Source: Notolepis coatsorum (Eukaryota; Chordata; Actinopteri; Aulopiformes; Paralepididae). From it: a stretch of DNA of 64,000 bases. The translations under genes and the position numbers were made by a program. Below, in pieces: positions 35,051 to 47,710 of this stretch. Positions within the stretch are counted from its first letter, which is position 1. Every line of letters starts with the position of its first letter. The stretch is from contig OZ020589.1 of NCBI GenBank assembly GCA_963971535.1, forward strand, positions 93,871,182 to 93,935,181, read 5' to 3'. The notes under the pieces are model-generated. The model saw only the letters and a program-made list of their open reading frames with translations, was not told the DNA's origin and searched no databases.

Positions 35051-35796
35051 CTGTTGTGGAAATTATTAACACTTTGATTGCCCAACCTGAGTTTTCTACG
35101 AGAATTCTCGTATTTTCTAGTTTTTTTTTTATTATCGATCTGAAATCATATTTCATCAACCGAGTCTACCGTTGGAAATTCAGCCACTCCAGGCGCTCAG
35201 ATGTGAAAAAAGCGCCCCCTATCGTCTCCCAGATGGTAATTCACCTTTTTGGATTGAACTCAATGAAAATTAATGACAAAAAAAATCCCTGACTCCACAT
35301 TTTACTTCTCACTCACGCAGCCGGGGTCGATAAGCTCCACTAGTGAGCCTCAGAGCAGCGGGGATTATGTGTTTTTACAGTATACACAGTGAATCAATAA
35401 AAGGATCGATTTTTTCGAATGGCGATCAGGAATTGGAATAATCCATTTGGATACCATCTGATCTCAGGTAAGGAATCTTTGTTACCAGTCTTAGGATAAT
35501 CAGACTCGTTTTCACGGAGATATAAGCTTTTATGTGATTATGTGATATGGCTGATTGACTGTGCGAGCGGTCAGGAAATAGGAGAATCGATTTGCAGCTC
35601 GCGGCCAGAGCGTGCATGCGTACACATATACTATCGATAATCTAGCGTTTATTTGAAAACGATTCATAAATAGGCCGAAAAATGACAACATTCTAGAATA
35701 TTCCAGTAAAGGGCGATTATCATGGAATGTCTTCATTTTTCCATGAAAACGAGTGCTTTTCAAAATGCTAGAAAATGGAAATGAAGCGATAAAAAA

Positions 35797-37527
35797 ACAA
35801 GTTCAAGTTCAAGTTCAAGTTCAAGTTCTTTAATAGTTGTCATACAGAAGTACAGAATACTTTCATACAAAATGCTTCTTACTGTTACGCTCCAGAGACT
35901 GTGCTAGACAAGATAGTATCAAATAACATAATAACATAATATAGCATGAATTTAGAAGAAGAAAATGAGGTCACAGTGTTCGGTATAGACATATGTACAA
36001 TGTTCTGAGTTACCATATAATATACAATACACAATACTATGCAGTGTACTAATGTACAGTACTATCTAGTGCAAAGCAGAAATGGGATGAGGTACAATTT
36101 TAGGTACAATTTACAGTAAGGTGTACGAGTTGTAGTGCAATCCTTCATCCATAAATATAAAGTGTGGGGAGTGGGTGCTACAGTGTGTTTGTTTAAAGTG
36201 GGTGTGTGCTATAAAGTGTGTGGAGTGGGTGCTACAGTGTGTTTGTTTAAAGTGAGTGTGTGCGTGTGGATGTGTGTGCTATGTGCGTTTGGTGGTTGTT
36301 GTTGTGTAGTGTTCATTCATTGTTCGTTTAGCAGCCTGATGGCCTGGGGATAGAAGCTACTTCTGAGTCTTTCTGTGCTCGCCTTGAGACTCCGGTATCG
36401 CTTGCCTGACCGCAGCAGTTCAAAGAGGCAGTTGTTCGGGTGACTGGAGTCTTTAATGATTCTCTTAGCCTTGCCCTTGCAACGCTTGTAGTAAATGTTC
36501 TGGAGGGTGGGGAGCCCCCCTCCAATTGTGCGTTCGGCTGCACGTGTCACTCTTTGTAGTCTGCTTCGGTCTTTTGCAGTGCTATTCCCAAACCAGGAGG
36601 TGATGTTGCCGGTCAAGATGCTCTCTATTGTACATGAGTAGAAGTTCTTAAGGATCTTCTGGCTGACTTGGAACTTCCTTAGGCGCCTGAGGAAGTAGAG
36701 GCGTTGTCGTGCCTTCTTCACCACACTGTTAATGTGTGTGGTCCATGTCAAGTCCTCGGATATGTAGGCTCCGAGGTACTTGAAGCTGTTGACTCTCTCA
36801 ACCGGTGCCCCGTCGATGCTGAGGGGGCTGTAGTCCTTGCCCCCCGACCTCCTGAAGTCCACAATCATCTCCTTTGTTTTGCTGACGTTCAGGGAGAGGC
36901 TGTTTTCCTGGCACCATCCCGCCAGGACCTTGACCTCTTCCAGGTAGGCCCTCTCGTCGTTGGCAGAGATCAGGCCCACCACCACTGTGTCGTCAGCAAA
37001 TTTGACGATTGTATTGCTACTCCGCTGAGCCACACAGTCGTGTGTGTACAGGGAGTAGAGGAGGGGACTCAGAACACAGCCCTGGGGGGCCCCTATGTTG
37101 AGGGTGATGGATGAGGAGGTGCAGTTGCCTGCTCTCACCACCTGGGGTCTGCCAGTCAGGAAGTCCAAGACCCACTGGCAGAGGTCATAGCCCAAGCCCA
37201 GGTCCCTGAGCTTGGCTATGAGTATGGAGGGGACTATGGTATTGAATGCCGAGCTGTAGTCGATGAATAGCATTCTCACATAGTTCCCCTGCCTCTTGTC
37301 CAGGTGTGATGCTGCTGTGTGCAGCACATGGGATATGGCGTCCTCCGTGGACCTGTTGGGGCGGTATGCAAATTGCAGGGGGTCCATGTTGATGGGGAGG
37401 GAGGAGCAGATGTAGCCCTTTACTAGCTTCTCAAAGCACTTCATGGCTATGGAGGTGAGAGCTACAGGGCGGTAGTCGTTGAGGCAAGCAGGCTTGGATT
37501 TTTTGGGTACAGGGATAATAGTGGACA
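35797..37527 (-). mobile_element. Rex1-like LINE, copy 2 (5'-truncated)
   Basis: The tail is five CAAGTT-type repeats at 35,797-35,828, followed by the same 3' UTR as copy 1. The coding part begins at [20 protein letters not shown] and is cut upstream at ~37,527. It is inserted into the TTAA element. Confidence 0.88.
36317..37527 (-). pseudogene. LINE reverse transcriptase, 5'-truncated
   Basis: It is open from the truncation point to the normal stop (…[11 protein letters not shown]). It includes [36 protein letters not shown] and [13 protein letters not shown]. It lacks the endonuclease and the first RT blocks. It differs from copy 1 at scattered residues, so it is not a recent copy of it. 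Confidence 0.85.
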
Positions 37528-38061
37528 ATCTGCTACGACAATGTTGACTGGAAAATGAGTCTTTGATAAGCGACCAGGGACGCGGGAAGGGGGGGTGCGG
37601 GGGGTGCTGCAGCACCCCCTCTCAATTATTGCAAAAAAAAATATATATATATATATAATTTTTTTTTTTTTTTTTTTTTTGCAGTATTTATATATTTGTA
37701 TATACTGTAACTGTATAACTGTAACACTGTATATTATAAGTTTATCCTGCTCAAAGCACGTCACCATTTTAATATTGTGTGTATTGAGCCGTACTGTATT
37801 GTAGCCATTCTCCAATCTGTTAAATAAAGTTTTCATTCATTCATTACACTACTGTATGTACACAATCATACGTGTAAAACCGAGTAGATTTTCGAGTGAT
37901 GACAGACTGTCACAGACTGATTGAATGACAGGTGAAACAACTAATTGTATTCACCTCCCGTCTCCCGCCCTTCCCACGCGCCACGAACCACTGAGCTACT
38001 GTGATACAGTGCTTGCGCAGTCAGTCGATTTGAGCTAGTAGTCAGACTTTGCTAGCACAGA

Positions 38062-38705
38062 ATGTCTCACTCGCAGAAAAGAAAAATATCAGATTTATTT
38101 TCGAAACGTCCCGCCGGTCCCAGTGACAGTCCCACTAAATATGATAAACGTCAGAGAGAGACAGAGACGACAGGTTCAGCCTCAGCATCAGGTATTGAAG
38201 AGTTAACTGAGTCTGTTCCCCTATACCCCCCCTCGGGCGCCAGGGGCTTCCACTGAGGGGTGATGCAAATAGGGATGGGGTGTTATGGCAGCTCATGATG
38301 GAAAGAGTGCGCACCGAGTCTGATCCCGAGTTGAAGAATTGTCTCAAAAAGAGAGACAACTGGATGTCCAACAACATCCAAAACGAAATCTTACAGCTGC
38401 TTGCCCATGATATTCAGCGACAAATTAGAGGCAAAGCATCCAAAAGCCCAATATTTGGCTTGAGCGCTGACGGAACCACTGATGTCACTCACTGGAAAAG
38501 AACAATTCTCGTGTAATATACAGTTAGCCGATGACAACTTGGAAGCTCAGAACTTCTTTTGGGGTTTTTACAATGCCCGGCCCAGACACAACAGCCGAGA
38601 CGCTGTTTTTGTGTATAAAATACTTTTACGCCTCGACCTGCCCATGGAGAGGCTGATAGGATACTGTTTTGACGGGGCCAGCAACATGTTTGGGGGGTAC
38701 AGGCT
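38062..38705 (+). pseudogene. hAT-like (DUF4371-type) transposase N-terminal remnant
   Basis: It starts MSHSQKRKISDLFSKRPAGP. After a frame change near 38,255 it continues as KKRDNWMSNNIQNEILQLLA, then SPIFGLSADGTTDVTHWKRT. A further frame change follows near 38,515, and then QLADDNLEAQNFFWGFYNAR and LIGYCFDGASNMFGGYR. The ADGTTDV and DGASNM blocks are the usual signatures of this transposase-derived family. It is cut at 38,705 by another insertion. Confidence 0.75.
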
Positions 38706-38707
38706 AG

Positions 38708-39545
38708 ACCAGGGGTTCCCAAATTTTTCAGGCCGCGACCCAAAAAAAACGGTGTCAGAGAGCCGCGACCCCCACTATTATAGGAGGTAAAAAAAAAATA
38801 TTTTAAATGGAAATGTATGGTTGAAACATGCAAACGTTCAAGCGCACACACACTAATAAGCATTGGAGGCTTTTAACCAGGGCCGGACTGGGGAAATCAT
38901 TCAGGCCAGGAAATATAGCCCCAGTCAGGCCACTTTTTAAGCAGGGGGTCTGGGGGTCCCCCACCAGGATTTTTTTTGTTACAAAGACTTAATTTCCTGC
39001 ATTCTGGTGCAGGCATTTTTTTTATTTGTACCCTTTAAATGCCAGTGTTTGTGATGGCATCACAACTTATTGTTAAAAAACAGGCTAGCATATGTATGAT
39101 TAGCAACAACACAGATTTTTATGGATTTTCAGTTTTTTGTAATTGATAAATACAATATTTTATTCAACTTCAGCCCTGATCATAACACCACATATTCATT
39201 TTATAATTCTAACCCTTTAAATGCCAGTGTGTGTGATGGCATATATTTGCAATATATCAAATGCAAAGTACATTTTTCTGGGGGGGATTATTACAGGCTA
39301 GCATGTGTCAATGATTAGCAGTTTTTCGTAAGGATCCCGCCTCCACCAATCACATGCGGCTCCCTTTGTGTGTGTGTGAGAGCAAGAGAGAGAGAGAGAG
39401 AGAGAGATAGTTCTCCAACTTGTGTGAGTTGCAGTGATCTCCTGGTTGTTCCCCACCTAGGTCATCTAACTATTGCGCTGGTGCAAATAGAAACACTGGC
39501 CTGGCCTGCTTCTAAGTTCAGTGGCCTGACCGAATTTTTTTTTTT
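38708..39545. mobile_element. Nested hAT-type MITE fragments inside the hAT-like element
   Basis: 'caggggttcccaaatttttc' followed by 'gccgcgaccc' is a common hAT terminal repeat. A second start, 'cagggccggactggggaaat', follows at ~38,879 and has an imperfect partner near 39,520 (cagtggcctgaccg). The first element's right end was not found. Two diverged ~175-bp copies of 'ctttaaatgccagtgt' sequence lie at 39,035-39,130 and 39,212-39,330, and an (AG)n tract at 39,384-39,407. Confidence 0.5.
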
Positions 39546-39747
39546 TTTTTTTTTATCTGGCGACCCCCAGCACCCCCTGCCGTTTTATAGTTCCCGCGTG
39601 CCTGTAAGCGACGGGCAGATTAGACACATATCCATAATTTAAAACAGATTAGGCGATATTAACGTTAACATTGAAGTGGTGCTGGGCATTCAAGGAGGTA
39701 AAAAGAAATTAAGCTTGGGCAGTGAAAGTGTTAAGGACAAAGGATGA

Positions 39748-42060
39748 GTTCAAGTTTCTCAAGTTTCAAGTTTCTTTAATAGTTGTCATACAGAAGTACA
39801 GAATACTTTTGTACAAAATGCTTCTTACTGTTGCGCTCCAGAGACTGTGCAAGACAAGATAAGTATGAAATAAAATAACATAGTAAAATTAGAAGTAAAA
39901 AAATGAGGTCACAGTGTTCAGTTTAGACATATGTACAATGTTCGATGCAGAATAGACGTAGTTACCATACAATATACAATACTGTGCAGTGTACTAATAT
40001 ACAATACTATATAGTGCAAGGCAGAAATGGAGAAATGGGACGAGGTGCAATTTAGGTACAATTCACAGTAGGTGTACGAGTTGTAGTGCAAATCCTTTAT
40101 CAATAAATATAAAGTGTAAGTGTGTTTGTGTGATCTAAAGTGTGGAGAGTGGGTGCTGCAGTGTGTTGTTTGTTTGAGTGAGTGTGTGCGTGTGGGTGTG
40201 TGTGCTGTGTGCATTTGATGGTTGTTGCATAGTGATTATTGTTCGTTTAGCGATTATTGTTCGTTTAGCAGCCTGATGGCCTGGGGATAGAAGCTTCTTC
40301 TGAGTCTTTCTGTGCTCGCCTTAAGACTCCGGTATCGCTTGCCTGACCGCAGCAGTTCAAAGAGGCAGTTGTTCGGGTGGCTCGAGTCCTTAATAATTCT
40401 CTTAGCCTTCCCCTTGCACCGCTTGTTGTAAATGTTCTGGAGGGTGGGAAGCCCCCCTCCAATTGTGCGTTCGGCTGAACGTGTCACTCTTTGTAGTCTG
40501 CTACGGTCTTGTGCAGTGCTATTCCCAAACCAGGAGGTGATGTTGCCGGTCAGGATGCTCTCTATTGTACATGAGTAGAAGTTCCTAAGGATCTTCTGAC
40601 TGACTTGGAACTTCCTTAGGCGCCTGAGGAAGTAGAGGCGTTGTCGTGCCTTCTTCACAACACTGTCAATGTGTGTGGTCCATGTCAAGTCCTCGGATAT
40701 GTGGGCTCCGAGGTACTTGAAACTGTTCACTCTCTCAACCGGTGCCCCGTCGATGCTGAGGGGGCTGTATTCCTTGACCCCCGACCTCCTGAAGTCCACA
40801 ATCATCTCTTTTGTTTTGCTGACGTTTCAGGGAGAGGCAGTTCTCCTGACACCACTGTGACAGGTTCTCTACCTCTTCCAGGTAGGACCTTTCGTCGTTG
40901 GCAGAGATCAGGCCCACCACTACTGTGTCATCAGCAAATTTGATGATGGTGTTGTTGTTCCGCTGTGCTACGCAGTCATGTGTGTACAGGGAGTAGAGGA
41001 GGGGGCTCAGAACACAGCCCTGGGGGGCCCCTATGTTGAGCGTGATGGATGAGGAGGTGCAGTTGCCGGCTCTTACCACCTGGGGTCTGCCCGTCAGGAA
41101 GTCCAAGACCCACTGGCAGAGGTCATAGTTCAAGCCCAGGTCCCTGAGCTTGGCTATGAGTTTGGAGGGGACTATGATATTGAATGCTGAGCTGTAGTCG
41201 ATGAACAGCATTCTCACATAGTTCCCCTGCCTCTTGTCCAGGTGTGATGCTGCTGTGTGCAGCACATGGGCTATGGCGTCCTCCGTGGACCTGTTGGGGC
41301 GATATGCAAATTGCAGAGGGTCCAGGTTGATGGGGAGGGAGGAACAGATGTAGCCCTTCACTAGCTTCTCAAAGCACTTCATGGCTATGGAGGTGAGGGC
41401 TACAGGGCGGTAGTCGTTGAGGCAAGCGGGCGTAGATTTTTTGGGTACAGGGATGATGGTGGACTTCTTCAGACAGGTCGGGATGACAGCCTGTTCCAGG
41501 GACAGGTTGAAGATGTCAGTGAATACCGGGGCCAGTTGGTCGGCACAGACTTTTAGGACGCGGCCGGGGATGCCGTCCGGTCCTGCTGCCTTCCTGATAT
41601 TCACTTTTTTAAAGATCCGTCTCACCTCATGCTCTGTTACCCTGAACACTGAGTCTCCATCAGCAGACCCCCCCCCCCCATTGCCGTGGTTTGTAGGCTG
41701 GTGTTGTTATTCACAGCCTCAAACCTCGCATAGAAGGAATTGAGATCATTTGCTAAGGAGATGTCACTGTTCAGTTTGAGGGGGGTGCCTTTGTAGTCTG
41801 TCATTGTTCTGAGGCCCTGCCACATGCCTCTAGAGTCAGCCTGTTCAAACTGAAGTTCAACTTTATCCCTGTAACGCCGTTTTGCCTCTAGTACTGCTCT
41901 CCTGACGTTGTATCTTGCCATCTTGTGTTCTTCCATGTTGCCTGTCACCAGCCCGGTGTTGTATGCTGATGTGCGCACTTTCAGAACCTCACGGACGGAT
42001 TTGTCTACCCAGGGCTTTTGATTTGGGTAGATTTTAATTTTGGTGGAGGGGATTGTTGTG
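39748..42060 (-). mobile_element. Rex1-like LINE, copy 3 (5'-truncated)
   Basis: It has the same tail and 3' UTR as copy 1, then RT and the last part of the endonuclease-RT linker, ending at ~42,060 at the complement of 'aacaatcccctccaccaaaa'. It is very close to copy 1 in sequence. It begins ~14 bp beyond the TTAA element's right end. Confidence 0.88.
40254..42000 (-). pseudogene. LINE RT and linker of copy 3 (frameshifted)
   Basis: The frames 41,978-41,637, 41,649-40,735 and 40,805-40,254 follow one another. The first break is at a 12-base C run (G on the coding strand, ~41,668-41,679), the same run as in copy 1. The second is one extra T near 40,828 ('gctgacgtttcaggg'). The [12 protein letters not shown] box is intact. 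Confidence 0.85.
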
Positions 42061-42463
42061 AAATCATTTTGAGTCGAGTAACTAAAAAAAGAAACATAGT
42101 TTATTCATCTGTGGCCACAGTGAAAAGTGATCAGTTTACAGAAAGACATGTCATGTTCACACACGAGCATCTGGTCAGACGTACATTAATACACAATTGA
42201 AATGACGTAACACTAGACATTCAGATATGACAGAAAGGTAAAAACAAAATGGGCCCAGTTAGGGAAATCAATAACAAAACTGGCTCAATAGCCTTTGTTA
42301 TGGCTTAGCTAGGGAGAGAAATAACCTTGGCACCTTGGAATCCTTAAAGAGACACACACAGACTGTAGCCTAGTGTCTGGGCTGTTTATACTAGTTGGTC
42401 ATATTGAACCAGTCAAACTGTACAAAGATAGAATATGTATTTTAACACAGATATATAGATAAC
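42061..42463. other. Nothing recognised
   Basis: AT-rich flank of the solo LTR. Confidence 0.5.
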
Positions 42464-43090
42464 TGTTATAATCACGGCGAGAGCCTTCTTCACCCCTCCT
42501 CCTCCTTCCTCACCATCACCCCTCATCTTCTCACACCCTTATATGGGCAGCATCCGTTCCCCGGATCCCCACGCTGCCAGTACATCAATCAACACGGCTG
42601 TGACGGATTCCCTCATCAGCGAGAGGATACAGCCCGCAGATCCTGCTCTACCCTCGTCGGAGTGTTAAACTAGCTTCCTAGGTACGATGACGAACCCTAG
42701 CCTTGCAACCCTGTCCTTGTTGTTATACCTTGTCCTAACCCTTGTTCTCTATATGCCCAGGACCTCTGCTCCAGTACACCTCCTACCTGGACGTCCCGTG
42801 CTGCACAAGGAGTGCTCCTGCTCTCGCCTAATACCCCTTCACATACCTATTGCCCCGTGCTGCACAAGGAGTGCACCTGCTCTCATCTACGGCACTCTCC
42901 TGTGTCTGTTGCCCCGTGCTGCACAAGGAGTGCTCCTGCTCTCACCGATAATACATTCTTGTACCTGTTGCGCATTTCTGCATACTCTGTAACCTGTCTG
43001 CTTGGGGAATAACATTAAACCACCCTAAAACGCTCCATTCTCTCTCCTCCTGTGTTCTGCTATTGGGCTCCGCCAAACCCCATCCTAACA
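42464..43090 (+). mobile_element. Solo LTR, 627 bp, with 5-bp TSD
   Basis: It begins TGTTATAATCACGGCG and ends CCATCCTAACA, flanked by ATAAC on both sides (42,459-42,463 and 43,091-43,095). It contains three ~59-bp tandem units ('cccgtgctgcacaaggagtg', 42,796-42,972). The 5-bp TSD and TG...CA ends fit a Ty3/Gypsy-type LTR. It is unrelated to the LTRs at 15.7 and 21 kb. A fossil without an internal region. Confidence 0.75.
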
Positions 43091-43227
43091 ATAACATTCC
43101 CATAACAGCACACTGTAGCCTACTGGTATATAGCTTATAGCAAATTTGTATCAAGTACTTTAAATTACATTAAAAGATTAAATATTTAAAATTCACCCCT
43201 GCCAGCAAATACAGAGCTATTTATTAC

Positions 43228-43937
43228 CATAATTGAGTAGGAAATGTCAAAGAAACATTCAACCCCCACGTCATCCGGTCTGAAAATCATCCCGTACTTT
43301 GTCCCGTGTGAGAAATGATAGGGGCTGTTAGGTCATTGTTTGCCAAGCATGAAACACACTGTTTTGTCAATACTGAGAAGGGGGGTGGGGTGCTTGGTGT
43401 AAAACACTTATATCACTTCTCAGTTCCTTTTTTTTAATCTACTTTTTCTCTATTTTTCTCCCATCCCAATTGAGTCATTATGCCAATTCCCTTCCTGGTC
43501 GTTGCGCGCACTTTCCCCCCACTTGCCGGTCTAGGGAGGGTTGATAGATACTATCACATGTCTCCTCCGATACATGTGGAGTCAGCCAGCCGCTTCTTTT
43601 CACCTGACAACGAGGACTCTCACTGGGGGAGCATAACGTGTGGGAGGATAACACTACTTCCCCCAGTTCCCTTCCTCGCTGAGCAGGCGCCCCGACCGAC
43701 CTATAGGAGTCGCTGTTTACAACGACCAGGATACACACCCCACCAGCTTCCCACCCGCTAACACTGCCAATTGTGTTAGTATGGACGACCGACCAAGCCG
43801 GAGGTACCGCTGACAGCTGGATTCGATACCAGTGTCTCTGCGGTGGTAGGCAGGCGCTTAGTCTGCTGCGCTACCCAGCCGCCCACTTCTCAGTTCTTAA
43901 TATCAGTCACTACATTCACACATTTCATTCCAGTTTG
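43228..43937 (+). repeat. Left copy of a ~245-bp inverted repeat, split by a SINE
   Basis: 'ttgagtaggaaatgtcaaag' to 'cacatttcattccagttt' (the SINE at 43,427-43,883 removed) is matched in the complement by 49,683-50,496. It interrupts the host segment between 'ttattaccataa' and 'tggtaataaatggc', so it is itself an insertion. Confidence 0.8.
43427..43883 (-). mobile_element. tRNA-derived SINE (~460 bp family), minus strand, with TSD
   Basis: On the minus strand the head is GGGCGGCTGGGTAGCGCAGC, followed by the same body as 34,349-34,811. It is flanked by CACTTCTCAGTTC (43,414-43,426 and 43,884-43,896). Confidence 0.88.
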
Positions 43938-46900
43938 ATGGTAATAAATGGCTCTGAGAAAATATAGTTCTGTTCCGTTAGTGGCTCTGCTTGGCATCAC
44001 ACTGCACTATCTCGCGTACGTGCACGCGTACTGAATAAACCACAAATGTACCTCTAATACCAGTATTAGTCTGACCACACCCCTCATCAGCTTACCTTCA
44101 TAAGCAGGTGTGTGGTCACCTGCTCTCCTTCTCGCTTTCACCACAAGGAATAAGTGCCTCGGTAGATCCCCACACTTGACACCATGATGGAAGAAATTGG
44201 ATTAGGAACAGCTTTGGGAAACAAGGATACGTTGACATCATATCTTTATTTTCTCTCTCACTATTTTTCGAGAAAATACGGCGATATTGTCTTCGTACTG
44301 GAGTGTCTAGAAGATGATGATCATTCTAAAAACCCTCCACCGGTTTTCGTATTGGGAGCACGCCGCTGCATGCTTCTCAACTGCAGTTCCTTGCTGTGTT
44401 TGTTGGGGTGAAACCTGTCAGGCCACAGCTGAACTGTCGGACATGCCGCTGTTGTGAGAAGCGGTGCGTTCCAGGTTGGGTGAGTAGTGTTTGCTGGCGG
44501 GCTCCACTTGTCTGTTAGTGCTATGGGGGCTACTTGACAAAGTTTATGGAAACCGGCCCCAGGCTAGGGTCCTTTGTTCAGCCACCTAGGCGACAGAAGG
44601 CCTTGGTCTGAAGACCATTATAGTTTTAACTAGTGGGCCGCGACCATTGACACTGGTGATCCCTGTGTGTTCTGGACGAGTGGATTCTCTCTGTCACCGT
44701 GTTAAGGCCCCATCTTTCATATCCAAATGAGAGTATTCCTTCACGAGGGGATATGTGCATGTAATGTGCGATAGCGGCAGATTCATGTTCAAAGTCAGCT
44801 ACACAGGCCAGTTGGTACTGTGCTGATTCCGTCGGGTGTGGTAAAGTCACCGTTGTGAAGCGGTGTTGACATCTTGTTTTCTCTCTTCTCTTAAAAAGTG
44901 AGGAGGTTCAGAACGGCGGCCTGTCTGGGTGAGTGTTATGTCATTGTTTACATGTTCATAGCTTACGGTTAGCCAGTCAGCTGTTAACTGCTGCGTTAGC
45001 CTGCTGGATCGCTGCATGGCCTGCTTAGGGCCTACTATTAGCCAGTCAGCTGTTAGCTGCGGGGCTAGCATGTCATGGTCGCTAGGTAACGTTAGCTTGC
45101 TGCTTTAGGCCATGGCTGGCGCGGGGTAGCTTAGCTTCTCGCGCGCCGCCGTGAGCTCGCTTCTGATCGCGTGCGTCGTTAGCTCGGCGTCTCGCAAGCA
45201 GAAGCAGTAGCACCCGAACGGTTGGAGCGGCCGTTAGCTTGATGCTATTCTGTTGAACGTGCTTTGATTTTAACATGTTTTACACTCTTGACCGCGACGT
45301 CATCCTTGACAGGGGATGTTTCGTCGACCCTGCCCTGAGCCTGGACGGCAAGGTTGCATCAACGGGGGACTGTAGTACGGGTTGGGGCGGTGACGCTACC
45401 CAGTTCGGACAACACAGGAGCGGCTGTGTTCCTACGGTGTCTGTGACTGCACTTCGCTGATCTGCGTTCCGGGTAGGAACGGGGTTGACCAGACCTCATA
45501 ACACGTCTTCTGGTTTTACTTTGCTAAATGTATTGTGAATAACGGTGTTTTTTCCCAAAACGTGTGTTGTTGCAATGCATTTAGGATACGTTGCGGGTTA
45601 TGTGTGAGCTGTTTTTTGTCACTGGCAGTTAGCTTCTCCGTGCAAATCGGGATGTAATGATCTGGTTGTTGTGTGAGAAACATCATGGTGTTTATATGTA
45701 CCGTGTACTCACAACTAAGGTAACTAACCTATGAAGCTATGCTTGGTGACAAGTGAGTAAAAGAATGTTCTTTCTCAGACTGTAATGACAATGAACAGTG
45801 TGTTCACACATTAACAGGTTTTCCTGTTTTAACTGGCCGTATTGAGGGTAAAATAGGAGGATTGTGTTTCCCCCCCGGTTCCCTGGGGACTTTTTCATCC
45901 TCCTATCAGACATGTTGTGCATTAATTGTGTCTTTTGTGTGGTAGGGATACAATGTAACTCTTAGCTTGATTGCTGAGGTTGTGCTAAATCAGCTGGAGA
46001 AACTTATTTCCTAAAGGGAAATTGGTTTGGTTGCTGTCATGTGTGCTTAGCAAGGCCTGTGGTCGATACTAATCAAGAATGATGTATTCTCTCATTGTGA
46101 AAAAAACGGCGTTCCTCTGTTGAGTGTTTTTTTGCCATTTTTTGTAGGTGATGATGGGTTGTGTGTGTCATGTGACCTACAACTGGGTTGTACTGGCCAC
46201 AGAAGCACATGTGTATGTTGGACCGGGGTTCTTAGAGCCCTCTCTATTCTGTGTTTTTCCTTAGTAAAAATCAGATAGCAGGTTAGCTCATGCGCTGTGT
46301 GGAGCTGTGAAACGCTTCATAGAGCTGACTATGACTGTGTCATATTCTCTTTTTGTCGTTACATCGTATCATGGGTGTGGGGTCGTAATGGGGTGAACTG
46401 GTAACCTTTCCTCTCCCCATTGTTCTGTCGGTCAGGGGTACACCCCCTGTCCTTCAAGGTTCCCGTCACGTGGCGGTTCGGCACGTTACAGGGGGGGGGG
46501 GGGGGGGGGGGAGGGAGTTCCTGGTCCCACGGCCTGGTATATTGGGCGTGTGCACCGCAGGAATTCCCCCGTCATAGAGTACGTCACCGTGCGCGTCTCT
46601 GTTGGTAGGACTTCCGTGTGCTGTTCAGGTCCATGTGATGGATCTGTTTTCAGGGGGGGTGGTCAGGGCTCCTCCTCACCAAGCGCCTATTCAGGCCTTC
46701 TGTGAGTTTGGACTCCTTCTTCCATGTGAGGAAGCCTCCATCAGAGTACAGAGCCTTCCTCCTCAGATTGTCAAAGTGAGTGGACCCTCTAGAAGGGTCC
46801 TTTTCTATTGTATGTATATTCGATTCAATTCGTTTATTGAGTGTGTATGGGTTCAGTGCCTCTTCCCCGGAGGCCCTAAAACCAGTTTTTTACATGGCTC

Positions 46901-47710
46901 AAGGTGCAATATATTCTTTTCAATCTGTACAGCTCGCGTGGGAAGTCTCTCTGGGGATCCCCGTCTCTTTCCTATGGGAGGGTGGTGGGATGTAAAAATG
47001 TGAACATTTTTTACCCCGGCTGTGTAGACTGGGATACATACTGTTGATGCTTCCTTCTTTCTATTCCAGAAGTGTTGGAGTTAGGGAGTGTCACACCCCT
47101 CTTGTCGTTCCCCTGGGCGACTTGGGGATTCAATGACAGGTCTAAATAGCCTGTTCATTGATGGGGGTGTGTCCCGATGCACGTATAGTGCTAGCTCGCT
47201 GTAAACAGGCGATTGACTGGCACGCCTTGGTTGCTTGTGGTTGAAACAGCGTTTTTATAAAGCAACTGAGATGGGGGTTTTTCCTCTTCCGACGACCACA
47301 TCCCATGACCTGGGTGGGTTGTCGACGGATTCTCGTTCATGTCTGGGGGATGATGACGGGATGGATCTGAACATATGTGGTGGGGTCTCACGCCCTTGGG
47401 GTGGGCCACCAGGCGCGGTTCGTCCGAACGTCTGGGTGGCGCCTTCTTTTCATGTTAAGATCAACACGCATATCTGCCCTTCTCCTGGAGTAGGCATGTC
47501 GGCGTGGTTAGGGCACGGGACTGGTTCTGGTCACGCTGGTCCAGATCAGTTGAACCCGTTGTCCGCCGGGGATGCAGATCTGCTGTTCTGGTACCCTGAG
47601 GGACTTGGGCTTTTTTCAGGGGGAAAAATGCCAGGTCGGTCTGGGTGTCACAGGGTTAAGCGCTATGGAGACCCTGGTTGGGTATGTTTTTACTCAGCAC
47701 TGTCGTCATG

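Larger units (their letters stand above)
37575..39604 (+). mobile_element. hAT-like element with DUF4371/KIAA1586-type transposase remnant, 8-bp TSD
   Basis: The ends CAGGGACGCGGGAA and TTCCCGCGTGCCTG are inverted repeats with perfect TAAGCGAC on both sides (37,567-37,574 and 39,605-39,612). It holds a transposase N-terminal region at 38,062-38,705, then younger inserts from ~38,708, and only the extreme right end of the element afterwards. The catalytic C-terminal half is missing. Confidence 0.88.
35070..39730. mobile_element. TTAA-specific (piggyBac-like) non-autonomous element split by two insertions
   Basis: The left end is TTAA|CACTTTGATTGCCCAACC (TTAA 35,066-35,069). The right end is the complement of CACTTTCACTGCCCAAGC followed by TTAA (39,731-39,734). 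Without the nested LINE (35,797-37,527) and the nested hAT (37,575-39,604 plus TSD), about 0.9 kb remains, close to the 950 bp of the related element at 52,658-53,607. Short hairpins just inside the end (tacgagaattctcgta) also fit this type. No transposase. Confidence 0.75.

Noticed and set aside
38708-39604. One complete hAT MITE starting CAGGGGTTCCC and ending at 39,604
   Set aside because: The right end at 39,591-39,604 pairs with the outer element's left end at 37,575 and its TAAGCGAC duplication, so it belongs to the outer hAT.
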